64,000 nucleotides of DNA from assembly GCA_964508715.1 (NCBI GenBank), contig CAZDUX010000003.1, positions 160,369 to 224,368 on the forward strand. The letters are read 5' to 3'. The notes under the pieces were generated by a model. That model made no database searches, was not told where the DNA came from, and worked only from the letters and a program-made list of their open reading frames with translations. The stretch is from JAKALX01 sp964508715. Its GTDB lineage: Bacteria; Chloroflexota; Dehalococcoidia; Tepidiformales; Tepidiformaceae. Each line of letters begins with the position of its first letter. Position 1 is the stretch's first letter. Positions 42,631 to 50,290 of this stretch are shown in pieces. The translations under genes were made by a program, and so were the position numbers.

Positions 42631-43707
42631 TTATAGCTTCTCGACTGAAACCTCGGCAGACCCCTGCGCACTCCTATAGCACGCGTCCACAACTCGATGA
42701 GCCGAGAGTGCCGTGCGGAAATCCGGAAATGATGGACGCCCATGGTGAACGGCCTCCAGGAAACGAAAATCCTCGAGTGCACCCCTGGTCGCGAGTTCCA
42801 TTTCCGCTTCGGTTAGGCTGGCAAGCTGCCGGTACCGTGCCAGCACCTCATCCGCGGGGATCTCCCGCGCTTCACCCGAACGCAACTGGACGGTGATCGG
42901 CCCGATGAAGTCATCGTCGGTGGCAAAGTAGCCGCCTTCGAAAAAGACCTCGAGGCGCCGGGTCGACGGCCGGTCGCCGATTGCGTGCCAGATGGACGAG
43001 AGCGTCGTGGTATGGCCGCCTTCGTGTTCGAAGGTTACGAGAGCCAGGTCTTCTACCCGGTCGTGGCCGCTCGAGTAGCGTGTCCTGCAGCGGACGCTCG
43101 TAACAGGTCCGAAGAGCCACTGGAAGAGGTCGACATCGTGGATGGAGTGCTCGATGAGCGTCCCTCCGCCCGCTCGCTCGAAGTCGCCCCGCCATTGGCT
43201 GCCATACTGGCCAGTCGTCGGGAAGTACTGGTCGTCGCGAAGATGGGCTGTGAGGAACGGGCCAAGTGCAGGATCGGAGATCATCTCCTTCAAGACGGTG
43301 TAGATAGGGCTGTAACGCAAGACGAGTCCGACCTGGTTCGTGACCCCCGCCGATTCGACCGCCTCGACCATCATTTCTACCTCGGCGAGTGTTCGAGCCA
43401 GCGGCTTCTCACAGAACACGTGTAATCCGAGGCTGGCAGCACGTTGCACGAGCGAGGGGTGCTCGGCCGTCTCTGTGCAGATGTAGATGGCGTTGATACC
43501 GGGCGTGGAGAAGACCTGCTCCGCGTTCTCGGCCACCACTCTCGCTCCGGTGATTCCGGCGAACGACTCTGCCCGGCCGAAGACACGGTCGCAGACTGCC
43601 GGGTACTCACCTGGGACGAGCTCTGTGCGGAGCGCAAGCCGGAGATTGCGCGAATGAAAGCGGCCGATGAAACCGCAGCCAATGAGGCCGATAACAGGAT
43701 CTGGCAT
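42631..43707 (-). CDS. Gfo/Idh/MocA family oxidoreductase
   Basis: A 358-residue NAD(P)-dependent oxidoreductase. The Rossmann part has IGLIGCGFIGRFHSRNL and AIYICTETAEHPSLVQRA; EKPLARTLAEVEMM contains the family's E-K-P motif whose Lys is catalytic; and GGGTLIEHSIHDVDLFQWLFG carries the active-site His in the C-terminal domain. Members oxidise sugars, inositols or bile pigments; the substrate is unknown. The start ATG 43707 is close to the family N-terminus. It is divergent from the nuo operon. Confidence 0.88.
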   Translation of the reverse strand: MPDPVIGLIGCGFIGRFHSRNLRLALRTELVPGEYPAVCDRVFGRAESFAGITGARVVAENAEQVFSTPGINAIYICTETAEHPSLVQRAASLGLHVFCEKPLARTLAEVEMMVEAVESAGVTNQVGLVLRYSPIYTVLKEMISDPALGPFLTAHLRDDQYFPTTGQYGSQWRGDFERAGGGTLIEHSIHDVDLFQWLFGPVTSVRCRTRYSSGHDRVEDLALVTFEHEGGHTTTLSSIWHAIGDRPSTRRLEVFFEGGYFATDDDFIGPITVQLRSGEAREIPADEVLARYRQLASLTEAEMELATRGALEDFRFLEAVHHGRPSFPDFRTALSAHRVVDACYRSAQGSAEVSVEKL

Positions 43708-43866
43708 GGTTACGCTCGCACGAGAGAATGGCCGGATTCTACGCGTTCCCGATTTACGGCCGGGTTACGCGGTTCTTGCGAGATATGGCGGAACGACCGT
43801 GGCCGGCCCCTGATACTTCGGTGAGGCCATTGGGCCGGCCACCCGGGTTCCGCACTCGCGGTGGCG

Positions 43867-43925
43867 GAGCCGCCTACGGAAGACCAGCACCTGGGGGCGC
43901 AAGTGTCATCCTCCGTAGGCGGCTC
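43867..43925. repeat. Long inverted repeat upstream of the nuo promoter
   Basis: GAGCCGCCTACGGA (43867-43880) and its exact complement (43912-43925) form a 14-bp inverted repeat around a 31-base spacer, ending 28 bases before the -35 element of nuoA. As both neighbouring genes point away from it, an ordinary terminator role is unlikely. The remaining gap (43708-43866) shows nothing recognisable. Confidence 0.75.
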
Positions 43926-43953
43926 TTGTTATGCACCCAAACCTGCGGCACTT

Positions 43954-43982
43954 TTGTTCGCGCACGGGCTCCGTGCTATAGT
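43954..43982 (+). promoter_or_regulatory. nuo operon promoter
   Basis: TTGTTC (-35, 43954-43959), a 17-base spacer and TATAGT (-10, 43977-43982) form a strong sigma-70-type promoter. Transcription should start near 43989, about 35 bases before the nuoA start codon. Confidence 0.8.
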
Positions 43983-44022
43983 CCGCAGCGTCTTAGGGAC
44001 GAATTTCACAAACGGCGTTCGC

Positions 44023-44400
44023 GTGCTCTACGAATACGGCCAAATCGGCATCCTCGCTCTCATCGCCTTCGTCTTCCCGTTGGGCGCGCTGGTGACGTCG
44101 TGGGCGTTCGGTTTCATCCGCATCCGCCCCGAAACACCGGATAACCCGATCAAGGATGACATTTACGAGTGTGGCCTTCGCACCGAGGGCTCCAGCCTCG
44201 TCCAGTTCAACTTCCGCTTCTATACGATTGCCCTGCTCTTCGTCTTGTTTGACGTCGAACTCGTCTTCCTCTTCCCGTGGGCACTTGTCTTCGATTCCAT
44301 CGGCTGGGCCGGCTACTTCGAGGGTATCGGATTCATCGGGATCCTCTCGCTCGGTATCCTTTACGCCTGGCGAAAACGGGCCCTGGAGTGGCGGCTGTGA
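44023..44400 (+). CDS. nuoA: NADH-quinone oxidoreductase subunit A
   Basis: A 125-residue membrane subunit of complex I with three helices. The conserved loop PDNPIKDDIYECGLRTEG holds the Glu-Cys-Gly near the quinone entrance, and FVLFDVELVFLFPWA is the second-helix signature. GTG 44023 (VLYEYGQIGILALIAFV) is chosen: it gives normal length and lies downstream of the mapped promoter, whereas the longer frame from 43861 runs through the promoter. It heads the operon and overlaps nuoC, with no nuoB between them. Confidence 0.93.
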   Translation: MLYEYGQIGILALIAFVFPLGALVTSWAFGFIRIRPETPDNPIKDDIYECGLRTEGSSLVQFNFRFYTIALLFVLFDVELVFLFPWALVFDSIGWAGYFEGIGFIGILSLGILYAWRKRALEWRL

Positions 44401-44921
44401 CCCTTCAGCTTACCGGCCAGCAGGTCGCCGATTGGGCGGAAGGGCTCGTTCCAGGCTCAGTCGACCGCGTTGAGGGCGTTGCCTGCTACCTCAAGCCTGA
44501 AAAGCTCGTGGAGGCCCTGCAGGCACTCCGCACATCGGCCGATGCCGACCTCGTTCACCTCACGAACCTCTGCGGCGTTGACTGGTGGGATCGCTTCGAG
44601 GTGGTCTACCACATCCAGTCTTTCGACAAGAACCAGATCGCGGTCATCAAGTGCGAGGCACTCGATCATGAGAAGCCCGTGCTTCCCTCCGTCGTGCCAG
44701 TCTTCCACGGTGCATGGATGCAGGAGTGCGAGGCGTACGACCTTCTTGGTATCCGCTTTGAAGGCCACCCAAACCTCTACCGGATCCTGCTCTGGGAAGG
44801 CTACCCGGGCTATCCTCTGCGCAAGGACTTCCTCTCGATGCCGGGTGGTCTCCAGCCCGGTCTCGGTGAATTTGCCGGGATATCTCCCCGGCCCGAGCCA
44901 CCGATGAGGGTGATGGAATGA
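44397..44921 (+). CDS. nuoC: NADH-quinone oxidoreductase subunit C
   Basis: A 174-residue 30-kDa-type subunit of the peripheral arm. ADADLVHLTNLCGVDWWDRFEV and FHGAWMQECEAYDLLGIRF (the E-R/C-E-x-Y-D-L-x-G-I pattern) are the family signatures, and YPLRKDF closes the core. Start is GTG 44397, overlapping the nuoA stop by 4 bases. In most operons nuoB lies between nuoA and nuoC; here the overlap shows that it is missing. Confidence 0.92.
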   Translation: MTLQLTGQQVADWAEGLVPGSVDRVEGVACYLKPEKLVEALQALRTSADADLVHLTNLCGVDWWDRFEVVYHIQSFDKNQIAVIKCEALDHEKPVLPSVVPVFHGAWMQECEAYDLLGIRFEGHPNLYRILLWEGYPGYPLRKDFLSMPGGLQPGLGEFAGISPRPEPPMRVME

Positions 44922-46027
44922 GCAACGTCCTCAAGAGTGAGCCGTTCATCGTCAATATCGGGCCCCAGCACCCTTCAACTCACGGTGTATTCCGCATCCG
45001 CGCAACCGTTGATGGCGAAAAGGTCATCGACGCGGAGATGGTCATGGGTTACCTCCACCGTGCGATGGAGAAACTCGCCGAGGAGCGCACCTACACCCAG
45101 AACATCCCCTTCACCGACCGCACCGACTACCTGAGCAGCATGTCGAATAACCTCGGCTACGTGCTCGCAGTCGAGAAGCTGGCTGGTATCGAAGTTCCTG
45201 CCCGGGGTAACGCCATCCGCGTGATCATGGCCGAACTCCAACGGCTCGCCAGCCACTGCATGGCCGTCGGCGCCTTTGCGAACGACGCCGGCGCCTGGCA
45301 AACACCCGTGATGTGGGCGTTTCGTGAACGCGAGAAGGTGCTGGATATCTTCGAGATGACCTCCGGCGCGCGCCTCACCTGTAACTACATGCGCATCGGT
45401 GGCGTGGCCTTCGACCTTCGCCCCGGCTTCACCGAGATGGTCGAGAAGGTGCTCCACGACTTCCCGCCATTTCTTGATGAGATGGAAGGCCTGCTCGTCG
45501 GGAATGAGATCTTCCTCGCCCGGACACGCGGCATCGGAGTGCTTTCCCCCGAGATGGCGACGAATGCCAGCCTCTCCGGGCCCATGCTTCGGGGGAGCGG
45601 CATCGCCTGGGACCTCCGTAAGGCCGATCCCTACTGCGGCTATGAGCAGTACGACTTTGATATCCCGATTGGTTACCAGGGTGATGCCTTCGACCGCTTC
45701 ATCGTGCGGCTCGAGGAGATGCGCCAGAGTGTCAAGATCATCCGGCAGGCGCTCGACGGCCTTCCGGGCGGCCCCCACAGCACGCAGGTTCCGCTCGCGC
45801 TGCGGCCACCGAAGGGCGAGGCCTATGCGCGCGTCGAAGCTCCCCGTGGCGAACTCGGCTACTACGTGGTGAGCGATGAGGGCCCGTCGCCGTACCGTTT
45901 CCACATCCGCCCACCCTCGTTCATCAATCTCAGCGCGCTCAGGGAGATGACCGTCGGCGGCACCGTCGCCGATGCAATTGTGGTGCTTGGTTCCATTGAC
46001 ATCGTAGTTGGGGAGATCGACCGCTAA
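44918..46027 (+). CDS. nuoD: NADH-quinone oxidoreductase subunit D
   Basis: A 369-residue 49-kDa-type subunit that forms part of the quinone-binding site. NIGPQHPSTHGVFRI has the site His, TDRTDYLSSMSNNLGYVLAVE the conserved Tyr region, and RGELGYYVVSDEG with RPPSFINL the C-terminal features. Hydrogenase-like Ni ligands are absent, as expected. It overlaps nuoC by 4 bases (ATGA) and nuoH by 1 base. Its docking partner NuoB must be encoded outside the window. Confidence 0.95.
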   Translation: MSNVLKSEPFIVNIGPQHPSTHGVFRIRATVDGEKVIDAEMVMGYLHRAMEKLAEERTYTQNIPFTDRTDYLSSMSNNLGYVLAVEKLAGIEVPARGNAIRVIMAELQRLASHCMAVGAFANDAGAWQTPVMWAFREREKVLDIFEMTSGARLTCNYMRIGGVAFDLRPGFTEMVEKVLHDFPPFLDEMEGLLVGNEIFLARTRGIGVLSPEMATNASLSGPMLRGSGIAWDLRKADPYCGYEQYDFDIPIGYQGDAFDRFIVRLEEMRQSVKIIRQALDGLPGGPHSTQVPLALRPPKGEAYARVEAPRGELGYYVVSDEGPSPYRFHIRPPSFINLSALREMTVGGTVADAIVVLGSIDIVVGEIDR

Positions 46028-47301
46028 TGGGTGCGTTCCTGGCGACGAACAATTGGTATGATCTCCGTGATCTCTCCAACCTCTCCCGAGTCATTCTCGA
46101 AGGGGTGGATAAGATCGCGCCCCACGGCATCGTCTACATCCTCGCGCCAATCATTGGCTTCCTCGCCAGTTTCGTGATCTTTGTCCTCCCGTCGCAGCTC
46201 TTCGTTGGAGTGCTCGGTGAACGCAAGATCATCGGCCGCATGCAATCGCGCTACGGCCCGAACCGTGCTGGCAAGTTCGGAGTGCTTCAGCCGATCGCTG
46301 ATGCCATCAAGCTCCTGACCAAAGAGTCGCTCACACCGACGACGGCCGACAAGGCGGTCATGTACCTGGCCCCGATCCTGTTCGTCATGCCGGTCGTCCT
46401 GCTCATGGCGGTCATCCCGTTCGGCCCGCGCATGGTGCTGGCGAACGTTTCGGCTTCGCTCCTCTACTTCCTGGCCCTCTCATCGATCCCCGTCATCGTG
46501 GCGTTCATGGCGGGCTGGAGCCACAACAACAAGTACTCGCTCTTTGGCGCCATCCGTATCGTCGCGATGTCGATCAGCTACGAGGCGCCGCTGGTCCTCT
46601 CGCTCCTCGGGGTGGTGCTTTTCACGCGCACCCTCAACCTCAACGACATGGTGTTCTGGCAGAAGGACTATCACATCTGGCTGATATTCCTGCAGCCTGC
46701 CGCGTTCGCTATCTACTTCATCGCCGTGAGTGCCGAGTTGAACCGGACCCCGACAGACATCGCCGAGGCGGAATCGGAGATCGTCGCTGGCTATCTCACG
46801 GAATACTCAGGTATGAAATGGGGCCTTTTCTACGGCATGGATATCGGCTATGCACTCGCGGCCTCGGCCTTTGCAGCAACGGTCTTCCTCGGTGGCTGGT
46901 CGTTCTTCGGGCTCGATAAGTGGGTTCCGCCGTGGCTCATTATTATTGGCAAGACACACCTCTTCTACTTCCTCTTCATCTGGACACGAGGTACCCTGCC
47001 ACGGCTTCGCAGCGACCAGCTCATGGAGTTTGGCTGGAAGTTTATGCTGCCCGTTGCCATAGCGAACCTCTTGCTCGTTGCCACCGAGCGCATCCTCTGG
47101 CTCAAGACCTTCAACAGCGACAAAGATATGGTCTTCGCCTTCGCGATCATCAACATCTTTGCTGCTGCCGGGATCGTCTACTTCTGGTCACGCTTCCTGG
47201 GCTACCGGCCTGAGGACACGCCAACCAAACCACGGCTGGTGAAGGAAGCGCGCGGCTACGTGCCGGTGAGTGCCGCAACGAAACAGGAGGTGCGCCGCTA
47301 A
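46027..47301 (+). CDS. nuoH: NADH-quinone oxidoreductase subunit H
   Basis: A 424-residue membrane subunit connecting the quinone chamber to the proton channels. GERKIIGRMQSRYGPNRAG, LQPIADAIKLLTKE, AELNRTPTDIAEAESEIVAG and YSGMKWGLFYG are all family hallmarks. It is about 80-100 residues longer than E. coli NuoH: there is an N-terminal extension and, after the usual last helix (ANLLLVATERILWL), one additional helix (VFAFAIINIFAAAGIVYFW) with a basic tail. nuoI, normally next, is absent; the stop overlaps nuoJ by 1 base. Confidence 0.94.
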   Translation: MGAFLATNNWYDLRDLSNLSRVILEGVDKIAPHGIVYILAPIIGFLASFVIFVLPSQLFVGVLGERKIIGRMQSRYGPNRAGKFGVLQPIADAIKLLTKESLTPTTADKAVMYLAPILFVMPVVLLMAVIPFGPRMVLANVSASLLYFLALSSIPVIVAFMAGWSHNNKYSLFGAIRIVAMSISYEAPLVLSLLGVVLFTRTLNLNDMVFWQKDYHIWLIFLQPAAFAIYFIAVSAELNRTPTDIAEAESEIVAGYLTEYSGMKWGLFYGMDIGYALAASAFAATVFLGGWSFFGLDKWVPPWLIIIGKTHLFYFLFIWTRGTLPRLRSDQLMEFGWKFMLPVAIANLLLVATERILWLKTFNSDKDMVFAFAIINIFAAAGIVYFWSRFLGYRPEDTPTKPRLVKEARGYVPVSAATKQEVRR

Positions 47302-47816
47302 TGGACGGATTCGGCCCCAGTGCTGCCTTCTGGATACTCGCCCTGGTTACGCTTGTCGCTGCCGGTGGCGTGATGGTCTCACGCAGCCTGTTTCACGCGG
47401 TACTCTTCCTCATCCTGACCTTCGTCGGGATCGCGGGATTCTTCGTGCTGCTCTCAGCCGAATTCCTTGCGATGGCGCAGGTCATCATCTATGTCGGTGC
47501 AATCTCCGTGCTTGTCCTCTTTGCCGTGCTGTTGACGCCGCGCGCGAGCCGGGACAACGCCGAGACGCGCATGTTCCTCCCGGGGGCACTACTTTCGGTC
47601 TGCCTCGCGGCCGTACTCCTTTTCATCATCCAGGATGCCAACTGGAACGCGGTGCGAGAGGCACCGAGTTTCAGTTCCGTGGACCTCGGTAATGCCCTGC
47701 TCCAAACATGGGTACTGCCGTTCGAAATTGCATCAGTGCTGCTCACAGCGGCACTCGTAGGTGCGATTATGCTGGCCCGGACACCCCAGGAAGAAGCGGA
47801 GGATGCGCTCGCATGA
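47301..47816 (+). CDS. nuoJ: NADH-quinone oxidoreductase subunit J
   Basis: A 171-residue membrane subunit with five helices. VTLVAAGGVMVSRSLFHAVL and LSAEFLAMAQVIIYVGAISV contain the pi-bulge helix of TM3 characteristic of NuoJ, followed by LFAVLLTP. The acidic C-terminal tail ends ARTPQEEAEDALA. It overlaps nuoH by 1 base and nuoK by 4 bases (ATGA), so the reading is tightly coupled. Confidence 0.92.
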   Translation: MDGFGPSAAFWILALVTLVAAGGVMVSRSLFHAVLFLILTFVGIAGFFVLLSAEFLAMAQVIIYVGAISVLVLFAVLLTPRASRDNAETRMFLPGALLSVCLAAVLLFIIQDANWNAVREAPSFSSVDLGNALLQTWVLPFEIASVLLTAALVGAIMLARTPQEEAEDALA

Positions 47817-48127
47817 GTGTTGGAATCGATCACTTCCTAACGGTTGGCGCACTGCTGTTCTGCCTCGGACTGATGGTCGCACTGACGAAACGAAACGCGA
47901 TCGGTGTACTGATGGGTGTCGAGATGATGCTCAACGCCGTGAACCTCACGCTGATCACGTTCTCTCGATTCGCACCAAGCGACCGCCCTATCTCCGGCCA
48001 GGTATTCGTGGTTTTTGTGATCACGGTTGCCGCCGCTGAAGCTGCCGTGGCGCTGGCCCTTGCCGTCGCCGTCTACCGTAACCGCGAAACCGTTGATGTT
48101 GACCGCATCAACTTGCTGAAGTCGTAA
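47813..48127 (+). CDS. nuoK: NADH-quinone oxidoreductase subunit K
   Basis: A 104-residue, three-helix antiporter-like subunit. IGVLMGVEMMLNAVNL has the conserved membrane Glu of the proton path, and VITVAAAEAAVALALAVAVY carries the second Glu. ATG 47813 is used because it gives family length and overlaps the nuoJ stop; the upstream part of the open frame is out of family. A five-base gap leads to the small DUF2007-like gene. Confidence 0.94.
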   Translation: MSVGIDHFLTVGALLFCLGLMVALTKRNAIGVLMGVEMMLNAVNLTLITFSRFAPSDRPISGQVFVVFVITVAAAEAAVALALAVAVYRNRETVDVDRINLLKS

Positions 48128-48132
48128 CGCCT

Positions 48133-48330
48133 ATGTGGGTCGAATTCATGACCGTTCCAAATGCCTATGTGGCTGAGACCTGGCGCGAACTCTTCGCTGC
48201 CGAGGGTTTGAGCACGCGCATCATCCCGCCCATTGGCCGGGGTGAAAAGGCCTCGATGCGCGATCCGCGGACACTCTATGTACCAACCGGGAAGGCTCAC
48301 ATCGCCCGGGAAATCCTGAGGAAGATCTAG
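48133..48330 (+). CDS. Small DUF2007-like protein inside the nuo operon
   Basis: A 65-residue soluble protein, MWVEFMTVPNAYVAETWREL then LFAAEGLSTRIIPPI and LYVPTGKAHIAREILRKI. The pattern (first-strand V-x2-A/L-E-x2-L, helix over the next leucine-rich part, then L-x-V-P-x2-x-A-x2-I) resembles DUF2007/GlnB-like small signal-transducing proteins. It sits between nuoK and nuoL, 5 bases after the first and 3 bases before the second, so it is surely co-translated. It could be an assembly or regulatory factor of this complex I, which is inference. Confidence 0.65.
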   Translation: MWVEFMTVPNAYVAETWRELFAAEGLSTRIIPPIGRGEKASMRDPRTLYVPTGKAHIAREILRKI

Positions 48331-48333
48331 CCG

Positions 48334-50280
48334 ATGCCGCTGCTCGAAGCTTCGACTACCGCACCGGATATCGCCGAAGGGATGCTTTGGGCGATCATCG
48401 CCGCTCCGCTCGTGGCCTGGGTGCTCATCGTCCTTTACGTGCGAAAGCTGCCAGCGGTTGCAGGCTACCTTGCCATCCTTGGGGTAGGCGCTGCCTGCGT
48501 CCTGGCCTATATCACGCTCTTCAACGTAATCGACGCCGATGGCCATGCGGCCATCCATACGCATGAGTGGTACACGGCGGGCAATCTCCAGATCCACCTC
48601 GGTGTGCGTGTTGATGGGCTGACCGCCATCATGCTCGTGGTCGTCACGTCGGTCTCGCTCCTCGTCCAGATTTACTCGCAGGGATACATGGCCGGCGACC
48701 CCGGATATGGGCGCTACTTCGCCCACATGTGCCTGTTCACCACGTCGATGCTCGGGCTGGTGCTGGCCGACAACCTCTTCATGATCTTCGTGTTCTGGGA
48801 ACTCGTGGGCCTCAGCAGCTACCTGCTCATCGGCTTCTGGTTCCACAAACCGAGTGCTGCAGCAGCCGCGAAGAAGGCGTTTATCGTTACCCGGTTCGGC
48901 GACCTTGGTCTCCTCGCGGCGATGCTTCTCATCTGGACGCGGACAGGCACGCTTCAGGTTGATGGAATCCACGAGGCCGTTGCCAATCATGCCGTAGCGG
49001 GCTGGGTCATCACCTGGTTCGGACTCGGGATCTTCGCCGGGGCCGCCGGGAAGAGTGCTCAATTCCCACTCCACGTGTGGCTCCCGGACGCCATGGAAGG
49101 CCCGACGCCAGTTTCCGCCCTCATCCATGCCGCGACGATGGTCGCTGCGGGCGTCTACCTTGTGGCACGCTTCTTCCCGGTATTCGAAGCGTCCGCCGAT
49201 GCGCGCCAGGTCGTCGCCGTCATTGGCGGCGTCACAGCCCTCATGGCAGCCACCATCGCCCTCGTCCAGACAGACTTCAAGCGAGTGCTGGCCTATTCCA
49301 CCATCAGCCAGCTCGGTTACATGATGCTGGCACTCGGCACGCTTGGATACGTTGCAGCCATCTTCCACCTCTTCACCCATGCATTCTTCAAGGCACTTCT
49401 CTTCCTCGGCAGCGGCTCGGTGAACCACTCCACGAATACGTTCGACATGCGGAAGATGGGCGGGCTCAAGAAGCACATGCCTGTCACGTACTGGACGTTC
49501 GTTATTGGCTCCCTGAGCCTCGCGGGGATCTTCCCCCTTGCAGGATTCTGGTCGAAGGACGAGATCCTGCTCGACGCCTGGCGTGACAACCGCGGGCTCT
49601 GGATTGTCGCGCTCGCAGCCGCCTTCATGACCGCTTTCTACATGTTCCGCGCAATCTTCCTGACCTTCCACGGCGAATACAAGGGCGGCGAACCTGTCGA
49701 CCACCATGATCCCGACTCCCACTTCCATGGTGACCCTGCGCATCCGCACGAGTCACCATGGGTGATGGCGGCCCCCCTGATCATCCTGGCCATTCCGGCT
49801 ATCGGGGCCGGGTGGCTGAACATCAACGGGTCGTTTGGTGACTTCATCATGCACGCGCTCCCCGAGCCATTGCATGAAGGCAGTACCTTCGAGTGGGGCA
49901 TCGCGATCAGTTCAACGGTGATCGCCGTGCTTGGAATCGGCGCCGCTTACGCCATTTACATCAAGGAATGGGTCACGTCGAAGAGTATCCGCGAGGGCTT
50001 CGCACCGCTCACCATCGTTTTCGAGAACAAGTACTTCATGGACAAGCTCTATGAAGACCTGTTCGTCCGGACCATCCTCCAGAAAGGCTGGAACCGGCTA
50101 CTCGAACTGAACGATGTCTACGTGATTGATGGCATCGTGAACGGATCGGCCAGGCTGGCCCGCGAAGTCAGCTCACGCGGACGTGCAATTCAGACGGGGC
50201 AGCTGCAGTCTTACGGCCTCGGCCTTGCCGCGGGCGTCATCATCATCGTGGTCGCCGTTTTCACGGCGAACCCACTGTAG
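48334..50280 (+). CDS. nuoL: NADH-quinone oxidoreductase subunit L
   Basis: A 648-residue proton-pumping subunit with about 16 helices. VRVDGLTAIMLVVVTSVSLL, FWELVGLSSYLLIGFW, GKSAQFPLHVWLPDAMEGPT (key Lys) and FKRVLAYSTISQLGYMMLAL are Mrp/NuoL hallmarks; HLFTHAFFKALLFLGSGSV follows. The C-terminal lateral helix region is represented by residues about 560-640. The histidine-rich stretch DHHDPDSHFHGDPAHPHES (about residue 455-475) is a loop feature. ATG 48334 follows the small gene by 3 bases. Confidence 0.95.
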   Translation: MPLLEASTTAPDIAEGMLWAIIAAPLVAWVLIVLYVRKLPAVAGYLAILGVGAACVLAYITLFNVIDADGHAAIHTHEWYTAGNLQIHLGVRVDGLTAIMLVVVTSVSLLVQIYSQGYMAGDPGYGRYFAHMCLFTTSMLGLVLADNLFMIFVFWELVGLSSYLLIGFWFHKPSAAAAAKKAFIVTRFGDLGLLAAMLLIWTRTGTLQVDGIHEAVANHAVAGWVITWFGLGIFAGAAGKSAQFPLHVWLPDAMEGPTPVSALIHAATMVAAGVYLVARFFPVFEASADARQVVAVIGGVTALMAATIALVQTDFKRVLAYSTISQLGYMMLALGTLGYVAAIFHLFTHAFFKALLFLGSGSVNHSTNTFDMRKMGGLKKHMPVTYWTFVIGSLSLAGIFPLAGFWSKDEILLDAWRDNRGLWIVALAAAFMTAFYMFRAIFLTFHGEYKGGEPVDHHDPDSHFHGDPAHPHESPWVMAAPLIILAIPAIGAGWLNINGSFGDFIMHALPEPLHEGSTFEWGIAISSTVIAVLGIGAAYAIYIKEWVTSKSIREGFAPLTIVFENKYFMDKLYEDLFVRTILQKGWNRLLELNDVYVIDGIVNGSARLAREVSSRGRAIQTGQLQSYGLGLAAGVIIIVVAVFTANPL

Positions 50281-50290
50281 GGAGCCTCTC

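Noticed and set aside
43861..44022. 54-codon N-terminal extension of nuoA
   Set aside because: The extension would run through the inverted repeat and the promoter at 43954-43982 and is not seen in NuoA proteins.
48073..49749. 558-codon open frame on the minus strand
   Set aside because: It is the antisense shadow of nuoL; charged, motif-free composition and no ribosome site.
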